Shown here: positions 1 to 7,493 of the stretch, in pieces
How the letters are laid out: the number at the start of each line of letters is the position of its first letter
How positions within the stretch are numbered: the stretch's first letter is position 1
DNA from: JBDRGD01 sp043818095
GTDB lineage: Bacteria > Chloroflexota > Dehalococcoidia > Dehalococcoidales > RBG-16-60-22
Direction of reading: 5' to 3'
Assembly: GCA_043818095.1 (NCBI GenBank)
Contig: JBDRGD010000112.1
Coordinates: forward strand, 1-22,472
Length of the DNA: 22,472 nt
Position numbers and translations under genes: made by a program
Notes under the pieces: generated by a model
The model's input: the letters and a program-made list of their open reading frames with translations, nothing else
Databases searched by the model: none
Told to the model about the DNA's origin: nothing

Positions 1-1118
1 TGGTCGAAGGTGTCCCCGCGGTCATAGGTCGCCAGGCCATGCTGGTAGAGAGAGTCCGGGGACTTCCGCCCCACGACGACGCTGCTCCCCTTGAAAAGCT
101 TCAGGCGCACCGTGCCGTTGACATAGCGCTGCGAGGAGGCGACGTAAGCCGCCAGGTTCTCGCGGAAGCCGGTGAACCAGAACCCGTTGTAGACCAGCCC
201 GGCGAACTCCTGCGCCACGGTCTGTTGAAAGCGGAGCTGGTCTTTCGTCATGGTCAGCGCTTCCAGGGCCTGGTGGGCGCGCAGTAGCACCAGCGCCGCC
301 GGGGCTTCATAAATCTCCCGGGACTTGATGCCCACCACCCGGTCCTCGATGTGGTCTATCCGCCCGATGCCGTGCCGTCCGGCAAGCTCGTTCAACTGCT
401 CAATCAGGGGAATGCCTGCCAGGCGCTTTCCGTTCAGCGCCACGGGCACGCCCCGGGCAAACTCAATCTCAACGTATTCCGGCGCCGCGGGGGCCTTGTC
501 CGGCGGTTTCGCCCAGATGAAGGCATCCTCCGGCGGCTCTACCCAGGGGTCTTCCAGCACCCCGCACTCGATGGAGCGCCCCCAGAGGTTCTGGTCGATG
601 GAATACGGGCTGGCGGAGGTAACGGGGATGGGGATGCCGTGCTGCTCCGCGTAGGCAATCGTCTCCTCGCGGGTCATGCCCCACTCCCGGGCGGGGGCGA
701 TGATTTGCAGGTCCGGCGCGAGCGCGGCGAAACTGACGTCGAAGCGCACCTGGTCGTTCCCCTTGCCGGTGCAGCCGTGGGCCACTGCCTTTGCCCCCGT
801 TTCCCGGGCCACCTGCACCATCAGCCGGACAATCAGCGGCCGCCCCAGCGCCGTCGCCAGGGGGTATTGTCCCTCGTAGAGGGCGTCTGCCTGGAGCGTG
901 GGGAAAACGTAGTCCCGCACGAACTCTTCGCGGGCATCATGGACGACGGCCTGCACCGCGCCCATTTTCAGCGCCTTTTCCCGGATGGCCGGAAAATCGG
1001 GCTCGTTGCCCACGTCCACCGAGAAGGCGATAACCTCCAGGCTTTTCTTCTCCCGTAGCCACTTGATGGCTACCGAGGTATCCAGACCGCCGCTGTAAGC
1101 CAGGACTACTTTATCCAA
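1..1118 (-). CDS. argG: Argininosuccinate synthase (3' end cut by window edge)
   Basis: Joins citrulline and aspartate with ATP to give argininosuccinate, the penultimate step of arginine synthesis, in the cytoplasm. The N-terminus shows the ATP pyrophosphatase loop AYSGGLDTS (residues 7-15), followed by HGCTGKGNDQVRF and YSIDQNLWGRSIE, all family signatures. About 372 codons are visible; the family runs near 400, so roughly the last 28 residues lie beyond base 1. The start is not ATG. I chose TTG at 1118 (M-D-K-V-V-L-A-Y) because an AGGAG lies four bases upstream. An in-frame GTG at 1124 touches that AGGAG and is less likely. It is the last visible gene of the minus-strand arg operon. Identity is very sure, the exact start less so. 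Confidence 0.95.
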   Translation of the reverse strand, partial: MDKVVLAYSGGLDTSVAIKWLREKKSLEVIAFSVDVGNEPDFPAIREKALKMGAVQAVVHDAREEFVRDYVFPTLQADALYEGQYPLATALGRPLIVRLMVQVARETGAKAVAHGCTGKGNDQVRFDVSFAALAPDLQIIAPAREWGMTREETIAYAEQHGIPIPVTSASPYSIDQNLWGRSIECGVLEDPWVEPPEDAFIWAKPPDKAPAAPEYVEIEFARGVPVALNGKRLAGIPLIEQLNELAGRHGIGRIDHIEDRVVGIKSREIYEAPAALVLLRAHQALEALTMTKDQLRFQQTVAQEFAGLVYNGFWFTGFRENLAAYVASSQRYVNGTVRLKLFKGSSVVVGRKSPDSLYQHGLATYDRGDTFD

Positions 1119-1145
1119 ATCCACTCCTCAGCGCGCTTCCGCCCG

Positions 1146-2060
1146 CTACCGGCTGAAATTTTCCCGGAGAAAAGACACGATTTCTGTATAGACCACGGGA
1201 TAGTCCCAGGAATAGTCGTGCCCGGGGGCGCGCAGCATGTTCATCACCGTGCCGGCTGCCTCATCCGGAGGTGACAGCCCGAGGAAACTCCGGATGCTCG
1301 CCCAGAGCATCACGGGGATATTGCCCTGCGTGAAGGTATCCGGCCTGGTGCCGTTGTCCCGCAGCACCAGCGTCCGGTCCATCGTCATCGGGTGGTGCCA
1401 GAAGGGAGGCCCCGTCTGGATAGAGTAGACCCGGGGCTCGTCCCGCAGCAGGTCCATGGCGGTATCGGAAATAACGGTGCCGTTGCTCTCCCCGGCCAGA
1501 ATCACCCTGACCTCCGGGGCGTGGGTGGTGATAAAGCGCACCTGGTAGGCCAGGTCACGGGCTTTCGCGGGGTAGCCGTTGGCCGCCTCCACGAACTCCT
1601 TAGCAAGGCCGCGCATATTCTCGCTGGTGCGGCGGTAGTTGAACATCACCGCGGTATAGTCCTCCGCCGCCAGCTCCTCACGGACGCCGTCGATGATGCT
1701 CTGCCAGCCCGGGGAGGCGTCTACGGATTTCCACCCCCAGCCCCCGGAGTTGAAGACAATCACGAAGTCCTTGTCCTGCGCCTCCAGGTAGTTGCCGACC
1801 AGTTGCCGGGCGAACTCCTCATACTTTTCCCGGCTGTTGCCGTAGAGCTCATGGGCCAGCGCGGCGGCATCATCCGCCACCGCCTGCGGAACCCCGCTAA
1901 TCCGGGACGCCGTGGCCGTTATCCGGGCAGCTTCCACAGCATCGGTGATACCGACCTCGATATAGCTTCCCGCCAGCAGCACCACCGCCAGCAGCATGAT
2001 ACCGACCAGCACGGTCAGCACTCCCAGCCTGCGCAGATTACTCGCGGTCATCGGTAACAT
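1146..2060 (-). CDS. Membrane-anchored alpha/beta-hydrolase-like protein
   Basis: A 304-residue protein that I cannot assign to a named family. Residues 12-31 form one hydrophobic segment after a short Arg-containing N-terminus, with no lipobox, so it is probably anchored in the membrane with the rest outside. The nucleophile elbow GESNG (190-194, Ser192) follows a hydrophobic strand (VRVILA), as in serine hydrolases. His281 in APGHDYSWDYP is a plausible catalytic histidine near the C-terminus. The gene sits 42 bases after argD and 21 bases before argG on the same strand, so it is probably co-transcribed with arginine genes, although no arginine step needs an exported hydrolase. The start could also be the ATG at 2051; neither has a strong ribosome binding site. 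The hydrolase fold is inferred from the elbow and spacing; the substrate is unknown. Confidence 0.7.
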   Translation of the reverse strand: MLPMTASNLRRLGVLTVLVGIMLLAVVLLAGSYIEVGITDAVEAARITATASRISGVPQAVADDAAALAHELYGNSREKYEEFARQLVGNYLEAQDKDFVIVFNSGGWGWKSVDASPGWQSIIDGVREELAAEDYTAVMFNYRRTSENMRGLAKEFVEAANGYPAKARDLAYQVRFITTHAPEVRVILAGESNGTVISDTAMDLLRDEPRVYSIQTGPPFWHHPMTMDRTLVLRDNGTRPDTFTQGNIPVMLWASIRSFLGLSPPDEAAGTVMNMLRAPGHDYSWDYPVVYTEIVSFLRENFSR

Positions 2061-2102
2061 TATCGCATAAATATTGCGGTAAGCAAAGCATTCTCAGCGC
2101 CA

Positions 2103-3288
2103 TCAGGCAAGCGCCGCCAGCGCCGCATCCAGGATTTTCACCGCTTCGTCCGCTTCTTTTTCGGTGATGTTCAGCGGCGGCATGAAGCGCAGGATGTTCG
2201 GCTTCACGGCATTCACCAGCAGCCCCCGCGCCAGGCAGTCGTTCAGCAGGTCTGCGGAGACGTCCTTCGTGAACTCCACCGCCAGCAGCAGCCCCCGCCC
2301 GCGGATACCCGAAACCAGGGAATACTTCGTCACCAGCTCCTGGAGCCGTCCGCAGAAGTAAGCCCCCACGCGCCGCACGTTACCGCAGATGTCCTTATCC
2401 AGGATATATTTCACGGTAGCATAAGCCGCGGCACAGGCCAGCGGGTTGCCGCCGAAGGTAGAGCCGTGCTCCCCGGGCACGAAGACCGATGCGCTGTCCT
2501 TCGCCAGAATAGCGCCGACGGGCACGCCGCTGCCCAAGCCCTTGGCGAGGGTCATCACGTCCGGCTCCACGCCGTACTGCTCGTAGGCAAAGAGCGTCCC
2601 CAGACGCCCGATACCCGTCTGCACTTCATCTAATATCATCAGCAGCCCCTGCTCATCGCACCAGGCCCTGACCTTTTGCAGGTAATCGTCGGCGGGCACG
2701 TTCACGCCGCCCTCCCCCTGCACCGGCTCCAGAAGGACGGCGCACGTCTTCTCCGTAGTCGCTTCTTTGAGCGCCGCCACGTCATCGAAGGGCACGTTGA
2801 CGAAGCCCGTGGGCAGGGGCACGTAAGGCTCCTGGAACTTGACCTGCCCGGTAGCGGCGACCATCCCCAGGGTCCGCCCGTGGAAAGAGCTGAAAGTGCT
2901 GATGACCTCATAGGCGCCCTTGCGGTGGCGCTGCCCCGTAGCGCCGCGCCAGCTTTACCGCCCCCTCGTTGGCTTCCGCGCCGCTGTTGGCGAAGAAGAC
3001 CTTGTCCAGGCAGCTGTTCTTCACCAGCAACTCGGCCAGCTGCAACTGGGGGATGGTGTAATACTGGTTGGACGTCTGGATGAGGATTTGCGCCTGCTCG
3101 GTGAGCGCCTTGACCACCACCGGGGGGCAATGCCCCAGGCTGTCCACCGCCCAGCCGGCGACGAAATCCAGGTACTCCCGTCCCTTGTCGTCCCAGACGC
3201 GCGCGCCTTTTCCCCGCACCAGGGTTACCGGCGTGCGGTTAAAAAGGTTCATGTAGTATTTCTTTTCCAGTGCCTGCCAGTCCGCCAT
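2103..3288 (-). CDS. argD: Acetylornithine aminotransferase, interrupted by a 1-base frameshift
   Basis: PLP-dependent class III aminotransferase that converts N-acetylglutamate semialdehyde and glutamate to N-acetylornithine. The reading frame breaks at the C4 run 2934-2937 (GGGG on the coding strand). Removing one G gives a continuous 394-residue product in which KLARRYG continues as QRHRKGAYEVISTFSSFHGR, the normal family sequence. As it stands, translation ends after 126 residues at 2908. In the corrected numbering the PLP site is present: LDEVQTGIGR with Asp220, and TLAKGLGSG with the Schiff-base Lys249. The length after correction is normal. ATG 3288 lies 12 bases after argB, with a G-rich stretch (CGGGGGCG) before it. 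A sequencing or assembly indel is more likely than a true mutation, because both halves keep every conserved motif. The related LysJ or GabT families are less likely given the argB/argJ neighbours. Confidence 0.93.
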
Positions 3289-3300
3289 AATACGCCCCCG

Positions 3301-4083
3301 CTAACGATAAATCGTCGTCCCGCCGCCTTCGCCCGCCATCTCGGCCAGCAGAGCGTGCGGCTTCCTGCCGTCGATAATCCTGGTGACCGCCGTCCCGGAC
3401 AGCGCCCGGATACAGGCTTTTATCTTGGGGACCATGCCCCCGCTCGCCGCCCCGGAGTCGACGAGTTCCTCCGCCTCGGCCGCGGACAGCCGCGCCCGCA
3501 GTTCGCCCGCACCGTCAAGGAGCCCCGGAACATCCGTCAGGAAGACAAGTCTCTCCGCCCCGACCGCCGCGGCGATTTCCCCCGCCAGGGGGTCGCCGTT
3601 GATGTTGAGGATATGCGGCTCGATGTCGGCACGTCCCGAGGCATGAAGGCTCAGCGGGGAGACCAGGACGATGTAACCGGCGGCCAGCAGGACGTCCAGC
3701 AGGTGGGTATCCACCCGCAATACCTCGCCCACCAGCCCCAGCTCCTCGCTCCGCTTCTTCCCCTGCACCATGGCGCCGTCGACACCGCTGATACCGATGG
3801 CCCGGCCGCCCATGTTACAAATCGCCGCCACCATCCCTTTATTCGCCAGTCCCCCCAGCAGAGAAACGACCACGTCCAGCGTTTCCTTATCGGTTACGCG
3901 CTCCCCGTGCACGAAGCGGGTCGCGATGCGCTGTCGCTGCAGCCACTCGGTGACGATGTTACCGCCCCCGTGGACGACGACCAGCGCCTTGCCCTCCTTC
4001 TGCAGGGTGACGAAGTCCTGGAGAATGCTGTCCTCCGTGGTGAAGACGGCACCCCCGATTTTCACGACAATCACGTTCGGCAT
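3301..4083 (-). CDS. argB: Acetylglutamate kinase
   Basis: Phosphorylates N-acetylglutamate in the second step of arginine synthesis; cytoplasmic amino acid kinase fold. Visible motifs are VVKIGGAV near residue 6 (nucleotide loop), VVVHGGGN near 36-43 (acetylglutamate loop), GERVTDKETL, NINGDPLAGEIA, FLTDVPGLLD and GGMVPKI, the last carrying the phosphate-stabilising lysine. At 260 residues it lacks the N-terminal helix extension of arginine-inhibited kinases and resembles the short E. coli type in length. It starts 18 bases after the argJ stop and ends 12 bases before the argD start, so the three genes form one transcript. A LysZ-type kinase acting on a carrier-bound substrate is the main alternative, but argJ and argG next door argue for arginine. 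Confidence 0.95.
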   Translation of the reverse strand: MPNVIVVKIGGAVFTTEDSILQDFVTLQKEGKALVVVHGGGNIVTEWLQRQRIATRFVHGERVTDKETLDVVVSLLGGLANKGMVAAICNMGGRAIGISGVDGAMVQGKKRSEELGLVGEVLRVDTHLLDVLLAAGYIVLVSPLSLHASGRADIEPHILNINGDPLAGEIAAAVGAERLVFLTDVPGLLDGAGELRARLSAAEAEELVDSGAASGGMVPKIKACIRALSGTAVTRIIDGRKPHALLAEMAGEGGGTTIYR

Positions 4084-4101
4084 ATGCTCTCCCCACCGTT
4101 T

Positions 4102-5313
4102 TCAGGTGGTGTATTCGCTGTTGATGGCGACGTATTCCTCGGAGAGGTCGCACCCCCAGGCGGTCGCCGTCGCGTCGCCCGCGTTCAGGTCAAGTTCCAC
4201 CCGCGTTTCCGCGCCGTCCAGCACCTTCACGACCTCCGCGGCCTTGAAGGACACGGGGCGTCCCTGCCGGAACACGGGGATGCCGCCGATGGACAGTTCC
4301 AGCCTGTCCTCCTCGAAAGCCACCCCGCTCCGCCCCGCCGCCACCAGTATCCGCCCCCAGTTGGGGTCGCTGCCGTGCACCGCCGTCTTTACCAGCGGCG
4401 AAGCCACGATGCCCCGCGCCACCGCCCGTGCCTCGGGCACGGAAGGCGCTCCCCGGACGACCACCTCCAGCAGCTTGGTCGCCCCCTCTCCGTCCCGGAC
4501 AATCCCCCGGGCGAGGTGGACGCACACCCTGTTCAGCGCCTCCCGGAAGACCTCCGCGCGCGGGCTGCCCGGCGCGATAGCCTCCCCGCCGGACCTCCCG
4601 TTCGCCATGATGATAACGCTGTCGTTCGGACTGGTATCGGTATCCACGGCAATCATGTTGAAAGAGATATCCACCGCCTGTCTCAATGCCGTTGCCAGAA
4701 ACTCCGGGGCGACCGCGGCGTCCGTGGTCAGGAAGCAGAGCATCGTCGCCAGGTCGGGGTAAATCATCCCGGAGCCCTTGGCCACCCCGCCGATGATGTA
4801 TTCCCCGCCGACGTCGACCGCTACCTCCTTGGGCACGGTATCCGTAGTCATAATCGCCCGGGCAAAATCATGCCCGCCTTCCTCGCCGAGCACTATCCTG
4901 CCCATCCCCTCCCGTATCTTCGCCATGGGCAGCGCAATGCCGATAACTCCCGTGCTGCCGACCACCACTTCCTCTTCCGGCACGCCCAGCGCCTTGGCCG
5001 CCAGCGCCGTCATCTCCTCGGCATCTTTACGCCCCTGCGCGCCGACGCAGGCATTGGCGCAGCCGCTGTTCGCCACCACCGCCGTCGCCCTGCCGGCGCC
5101 CAGGCGCTGGCGGGATAGTATTACCGAGGGCGCCTGGATGCGGTTACGCGTAAAGACGCCCGCCGCCGCCGCGGGTACCCCGGAAAAGAGGATACCCAGG
5201 TCCGGCTTTTCCCCGGGCTCTCCCTTGATGCCCGCGCGGATAGCACCCGCGGAAAAATCCCGGGGAGAGGTCACGCCTCCCGCAGGCACGAATTCTATCT
5301 TCGCCGTCATCAT
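4102..5313 (-). CDS. argJ: Glutamate N-acetyltransferase / acetylornithine transacetylase
   Basis: ArgJ moves the acetyl group from N-acetylornithine to glutamate, closing the cyclic arginine pathway; some members also use acetyl-CoA. The precursor cleaves itself before a threonine that becomes the nucleophile. Here the motif is KGSGMIYPDLATML, with the cleavage Thr at residue 190. NSGCANAC, GSTGVIG, NSEYTT at the C-terminus and SDPNWGR are further family signatures. The ATG at 5313 gives 403 residues, the usual length. The frame stays open to a TTG at 5346 with no ribosome binding site, and a second ATG follows at 5310. It is the first arg gene after the strand switch, so its promoter must lie in 5314-5443; no argC precedes it here. 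Whether it is mono- or bifunctional cannot be told from sequence alone. Confidence 0.95.
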   Translation of the reverse strand: MMTAKIEFVPAGGVTSPRDFSAGAIRAGIKGEPGEKPDLGILFSGVPAAAAGVFTRNRIQAPSVILSRQRLGAGRATAVVANSGCANACVGAQGRKDAEEMTALAAKALGVPEEEVVVGSTGVIGIALPMAKIREGMGRIVLGEEGGHDFARAIMTTDTVPKEVAVDVGGEYIIGGVAKGSGMIYPDLATMLCFLTTDAAVAPEFLATALRQAVDISFNMIAVDTDTSPNDSVIIMANGRSGGEAIAPGSPRAEVFREALNRVCVHLARGIVRDGEGATKLLEVVVRGAPSVPEARAVARGIVASPLVKTAVHGSDPNWGRILVAAGRSGVAFEEDRLELSIGGIPVFRQGRPVSFKAAEVVKVLDGAETRVELDLNAGDATATAWGCDLSEEYVAINSEYTT

Positions 5314-5352
5314 CCCAAATATAGCATACTGCCCCCCTGCGAACAAGCACGC

Positions 5353-5380
5353 TTGAATTCGGCGGGCATGTCAGTATAAA
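5353..5380 (+). promoter_or_regulatory. Predicted sigma70-type promoter for the 5444-7462 gene group
   Basis: TTGAAT at 5353-5358 and TATAAA at 5375-5380 are separated by 16 bases, four and five matches to the consensus hexamers. Transcription would begin near 5387, leaving a leader of about 57 bases before the AAAGGAG-preceded ATG at 5444. On the minus strand a TATACT (complement of 5373-5378) overlaps the same -10 and could serve argJ, but I see no matching -35. If both are used, the two promoters would compete for the same site. Confidence 0.55.
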
Positions 5381-5443
5381 CTTAGCTCAGGGGCAACGAC
5401 CTGCCTGACGTACGCCCCCGCCCAGCGCAAGGAAAGGAGCAAC

Positions 5444-6007
5444 ATGGAACAGCAAACGGTCTATTTCGAGAAGCCGGGAGCGGAGAACACCGACGAGACG
5501 CTCCGCATCGTGAAGAAACGCGCCGAGGAACTGGGCATCAAGACCGTGCTCGTGGCTTCCACCCGGGGCGATACCGCGGTGAAAGCGGTGGAGGCCCTGA
5601 AGGGGCTGCGGGTGGTCGGGGTGAGCCACTCCACGGGCAACCGGGACCCGAACGTGAACTGGTTTACCGAGGAACACCGCCAGGCTTTCGAGAGCAAGGG
5701 CGGCACCCTGCTGACGATGACCCACCTCTTCGCCGGACTGAGCCGGATGACGCGCAACAAGTACAATACCTTTATCATCGGCGATATCATGGCGGACACC
5801 CTGCGCATTTTCGGCCAGGGCATGAAGGTGGTCTGCGAGATTGCGTCGATGGCGGCGGACGCAGGACTGGCGCGCACCGATGAAGACGTTATCTCCGTGG
5901 CGGGCACCGGCCGCGGCGCGGACACCGCCGTAGTGCTGACGCCGGCGAACTCGCAGTTCTTCTTCGACACGAAAGTCCGGGAAATCCTCTGCAAGCCGCG
6001 TCTCTAG
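5444..6007 (+). CDS. Pyruvate kinase alpha/beta-domain (PK C-terminal-like) protein
   Basis: A 187-residue protein corresponding to only the C-terminal alpha/beta domain of pyruvate kinase; there is no catalytic TIM barrel here or next to it, so it cannot be pyruvate kinase. Recognisable parts are an N-terminal NTDETLRIVKKRAEELGIK helix, VLVASTRGDTA (residues 36-46), VVGVSHSTG (57-65), and the ending ISVAGTGRGADTAVVL (near 150-165), which matches the PK C-terminal fold. Such stand-alone domains occur in archaea and anaerobic bacteria and have no settled function. ATG 5444 has AAAGGAG seven bases upstream. Its stop overlaps the AGGAG of the next gene, so the two are translated from one message. 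A regulatory or ligand-sensing role is only a guess. Confidence 0.8.
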   Translation: MEQQTVYFEKPGAENTDETLRIVKKRAEELGIKTVLVASTRGDTAVKAVEALKGLRVVGVSHSTGNRDPNVNWFTEEHRQAFESKGGTLLTMTHLFAGLSRMTRNKYNTFIIGDIMADTLRIFGQGMKVVCEIASMAADAGLARTDEDVISVAGTGRGADTAVVLTPANSQFFFDTKVREILCKPRL

Positions 6008-6015
6008 GAGCCGGG

Positions 6016-6582
6016 ATGCACCACACCCTGCGCTTTTACAGCCGGAACCGGGAAAACATCCTCCGGGTCTACATGTTCCTGGCACGGTGGTCCCGGATTC
6101 CCCTCATCGGCGGCATCGTCCGCTTCGTGGGGAACCGCTACGGCCGTAACGTGGAAGGCGGTTACCTGCTCTCCCCCGCCGAGGCCGCCGCTATCGTGGA
6201 CGAAGCCGAGGGGGTCGCCGTGGGACCCTGCACCTGCCGGGAGGTCTTTCACCAGTGCGATAACCCCGTCAACGTGGAACTGCTGCTCGGTCCGGAGCGG
6301 CACATCTTCATGCGGGACATGCCCGCGGACTCCCGGGAAATCAGCAAGGCAGAAGCCAGGGCCATCCTGGAGGACTGCCACCGCCGGGGGCTGGTCCACA
6401 GCATCATCAGGTGCCGCCACGAGTTCTACGCCATCTGCAACTGCTGCTCCTGCTGCTGCGTGCCCCTGCGCATGAAAAAGCAGTACGGCATCGGCGCGGC
6501 GCTGGAACGCCACCCGGACATCGTGGCCGAGTTTCGCGCCCGGCGGCATACCCACACTTTGCCCGCGCCGGAAGCGCCGTGA
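6016..6582 (+). CDS. Cysteine-rich ferredoxin-like protein with CNCCSCCC motif
   Basis: A 188-residue protein with eleven cysteines in two groups: PCTCREVFHQC (Cys72, 74, 81), then Cys121 and Cys133, then CNCCSCCC (141-148, six cysteines in eight residues). The N-terminal 40 residues are basic and partly hydrophobic (IPLIGGIVRFVGN), perhaps a membrane-facing helix. A normal ferredoxin CxxCxxC pair is absent. Similar cysteine-rich proteins in anaerobes are usually labelled 4Fe-4S or ferredoxin-like; the exact cluster type cannot be predicted. AGGAG lies five bases before ATG 6016 and overlaps the upstream stop. Its neighbours are another Fe-S protein and a small membrane protein, so electron transfer or metal handling near the membrane is likely. 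The partner is unknown. Confidence 0.7.
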   Translation: MHHTLRFYSRNRENILRVYMFLARWSRIPLIGGIVRFVGNRYGRNVEGGYLLSPAEAAAIVDEAEGVAVGPCTCREVFHQCDNPVNVELLLGPERHIFMRDMPADSREISKAEARAILEDCHRRGLVHSIIRCRHEFYAICNCCSCCCVPLRMKKQYGIGAALERHPDIVAEFRARRHTHTLPAPEAP

Positions 6583-6593
6583 TAGAATAAAAC

Positions 6594-7118
6594 ATGGCGA
6601 AGCTAATCGAGGACTACGACCTCCAGCTCGTGGAGCCGGGCTGTGCCCCGGGGGCCACCCGCTGGAACGCCCTGCTCACCCTCCCCAACGACATCAGCGC
6701 GGTCTTCCCCTACCTTAACGCCCGGCACCCGGGCATCTGGTACGACCACGAGAACCAGACCTTAATCTGGCGGGAACCCGACCAGACCTACGCCTGCCGT
6801 CCCCGGGAAATACGCATCGCCGTGGTGCAGGACCCCCAGGACGCCCGGCAGATTGCCGGGGAACTGATTGACCAGCTGAACCGCACCTGGGAAGAGCGCG
6901 AAAGCATCACCCCCAGCTACACGGAAAAGCAGCCGCCCTCCGTCATCGCGCTGTTCAAGCTGCTGCCGCAGACCAACTGCAAAGAATGCGGACGCGCCAC
7001 CTGCCTGGCTTTCGCCGCCGACCTCAGCCAGGGGAAAGCGCTCCCCGAGGACTGCCCGCCGCTCTGCCTTCCGGAGAACGCCGCCAAAAAGGAAAAAATC
7101 GCTCTCCTTTTCCCGTAG
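6594..7118 (+). CDS. Protein with CODH/Rnf-type 4Fe-4S domain
   Basis: A 174-residue cytoplasmic protein. The C-terminal part carries LLPQTNCKECGRATCLAF and a later cysteine: Cys129-x2-Cys132-x4-Cys137-x16-Cys154, the spacing of the single-cluster Fe-S domain found in acetyl-CoA synthase/CODH corrinoid subunits and RnfB (Pfam FeS type). The N-terminal 110 residues (with HPGIWYDHENQTLIWREPDQ) match nothing I recognise, though this half resembles small proteins of anaerobes that carry the same C-terminal domain. It is not AcsC: the corrinoid-binding barrel is missing. It begins 11 bases after the preceding gene and lacks a clear ribosome binding site, which suggests translational coupling. It probably shuttles electrons or delivers a cluster for a system encoded elsewhere. 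Confidence 0.8.
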   Translation: MAKLIEDYDLQLVEPGCAPGATRWNALLTLPNDISAVFPYLNARHPGIWYDHENQTLIWREPDQTYACRPREIRIAVVQDPQDARQIAGELIDQLNRTWEERESITPSYTEKQPPSVIALFKLLPQTNCKECGRATCLAFAADLSQGKALPEDCPPLCLPENAAKKEKIALLFP

Positions 7119-7126
7119 GCGCGCGC

Positions 7127-7462
7127 ATGGGTAAAAAGGTGTTCTTCCTCAAGCTGGGGCATACCATTGTCTTCTTCTTCCAGACCGCGTGCCTGTGCTA
7201 TATCCTCTATGCCGGCATCACCCGGACTTTCAACGCGGCGCTGGCGGTGGCTGTCATTGCCATCATGCTGAACGGTGTGGCGCTGCTGCTCAACCGGTGG
7301 CGCTGCCCGCTGACCACCTTCACGGAGAGGCACGGCGCCGTCAGGGGCTCCGTGACGGACATCTTCCTGCCGAAGTGGGTGGCGGACAACGTCTTCCGCA
7401 TCGCGGTGGTGCTTTTCCCCGCGGAGCTTGTCCTGCTGGGTATCCGCTACTTCCTGGGATAG
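7127..7462 (+). CDS. Small integral membrane protein, function unknown
   Basis: A 111-residue protein with three likely membrane helices: residues 11-31 (HTIVFFFQTACLCYILYAGI), 36-55 and 90-109. Between helices two and three is a polar loop with NRWRCPLTTFTERHGA and VTDIFLPKW, which looks conserved-family-like (a CPLT motif next to an Arg/Trp patch, somewhat like DUF2784 proteins), but I cannot name it with confidence. The frame is open further upstream; ATG 7127 was chosen because it lies eight bases after the preceding stop and gives a compact protein starting MGKKVFFLKLGH. It closes the four-gene Fe-S group, and the following gene is convergent at 7494. It could anchor the soluble Fe-S proteins, which is inference only. 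Confidence 0.65.
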   Translation: MGKKVFFLKLGHTIVFFFQTACLCYILYAGITRTFNAALAVAVIAIMLNGVALLLNRWRCPLTTFTERHGAVRGSVTDIFLPKWVADNVFRIAVVLFPAELVLLGIRYFLG

Positions 7463-7493
7463 CTCAGGGGACGTCAGTCGGCGGGGAATTCCT

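Noticed and set aside
2920..5118. A 732-codon open frame on the plus strand opposite argD, argB and argJ
   Set aside because: Antisense shadow of three clearly recognisable arginine genes in GC-rich DNA; Arg/Pro/His-rich sequence with no domain-like blocks.
5444..6007. Annotation as pyruvate kinase
   Set aside because: Only the C-terminal alpha/beta domain is present; the catalytic barrel is missing.
7463..7493. Bidirectional terminator between the convergent genes
   Set aside because: No stem with a T-run on either strand in these 31 bases.
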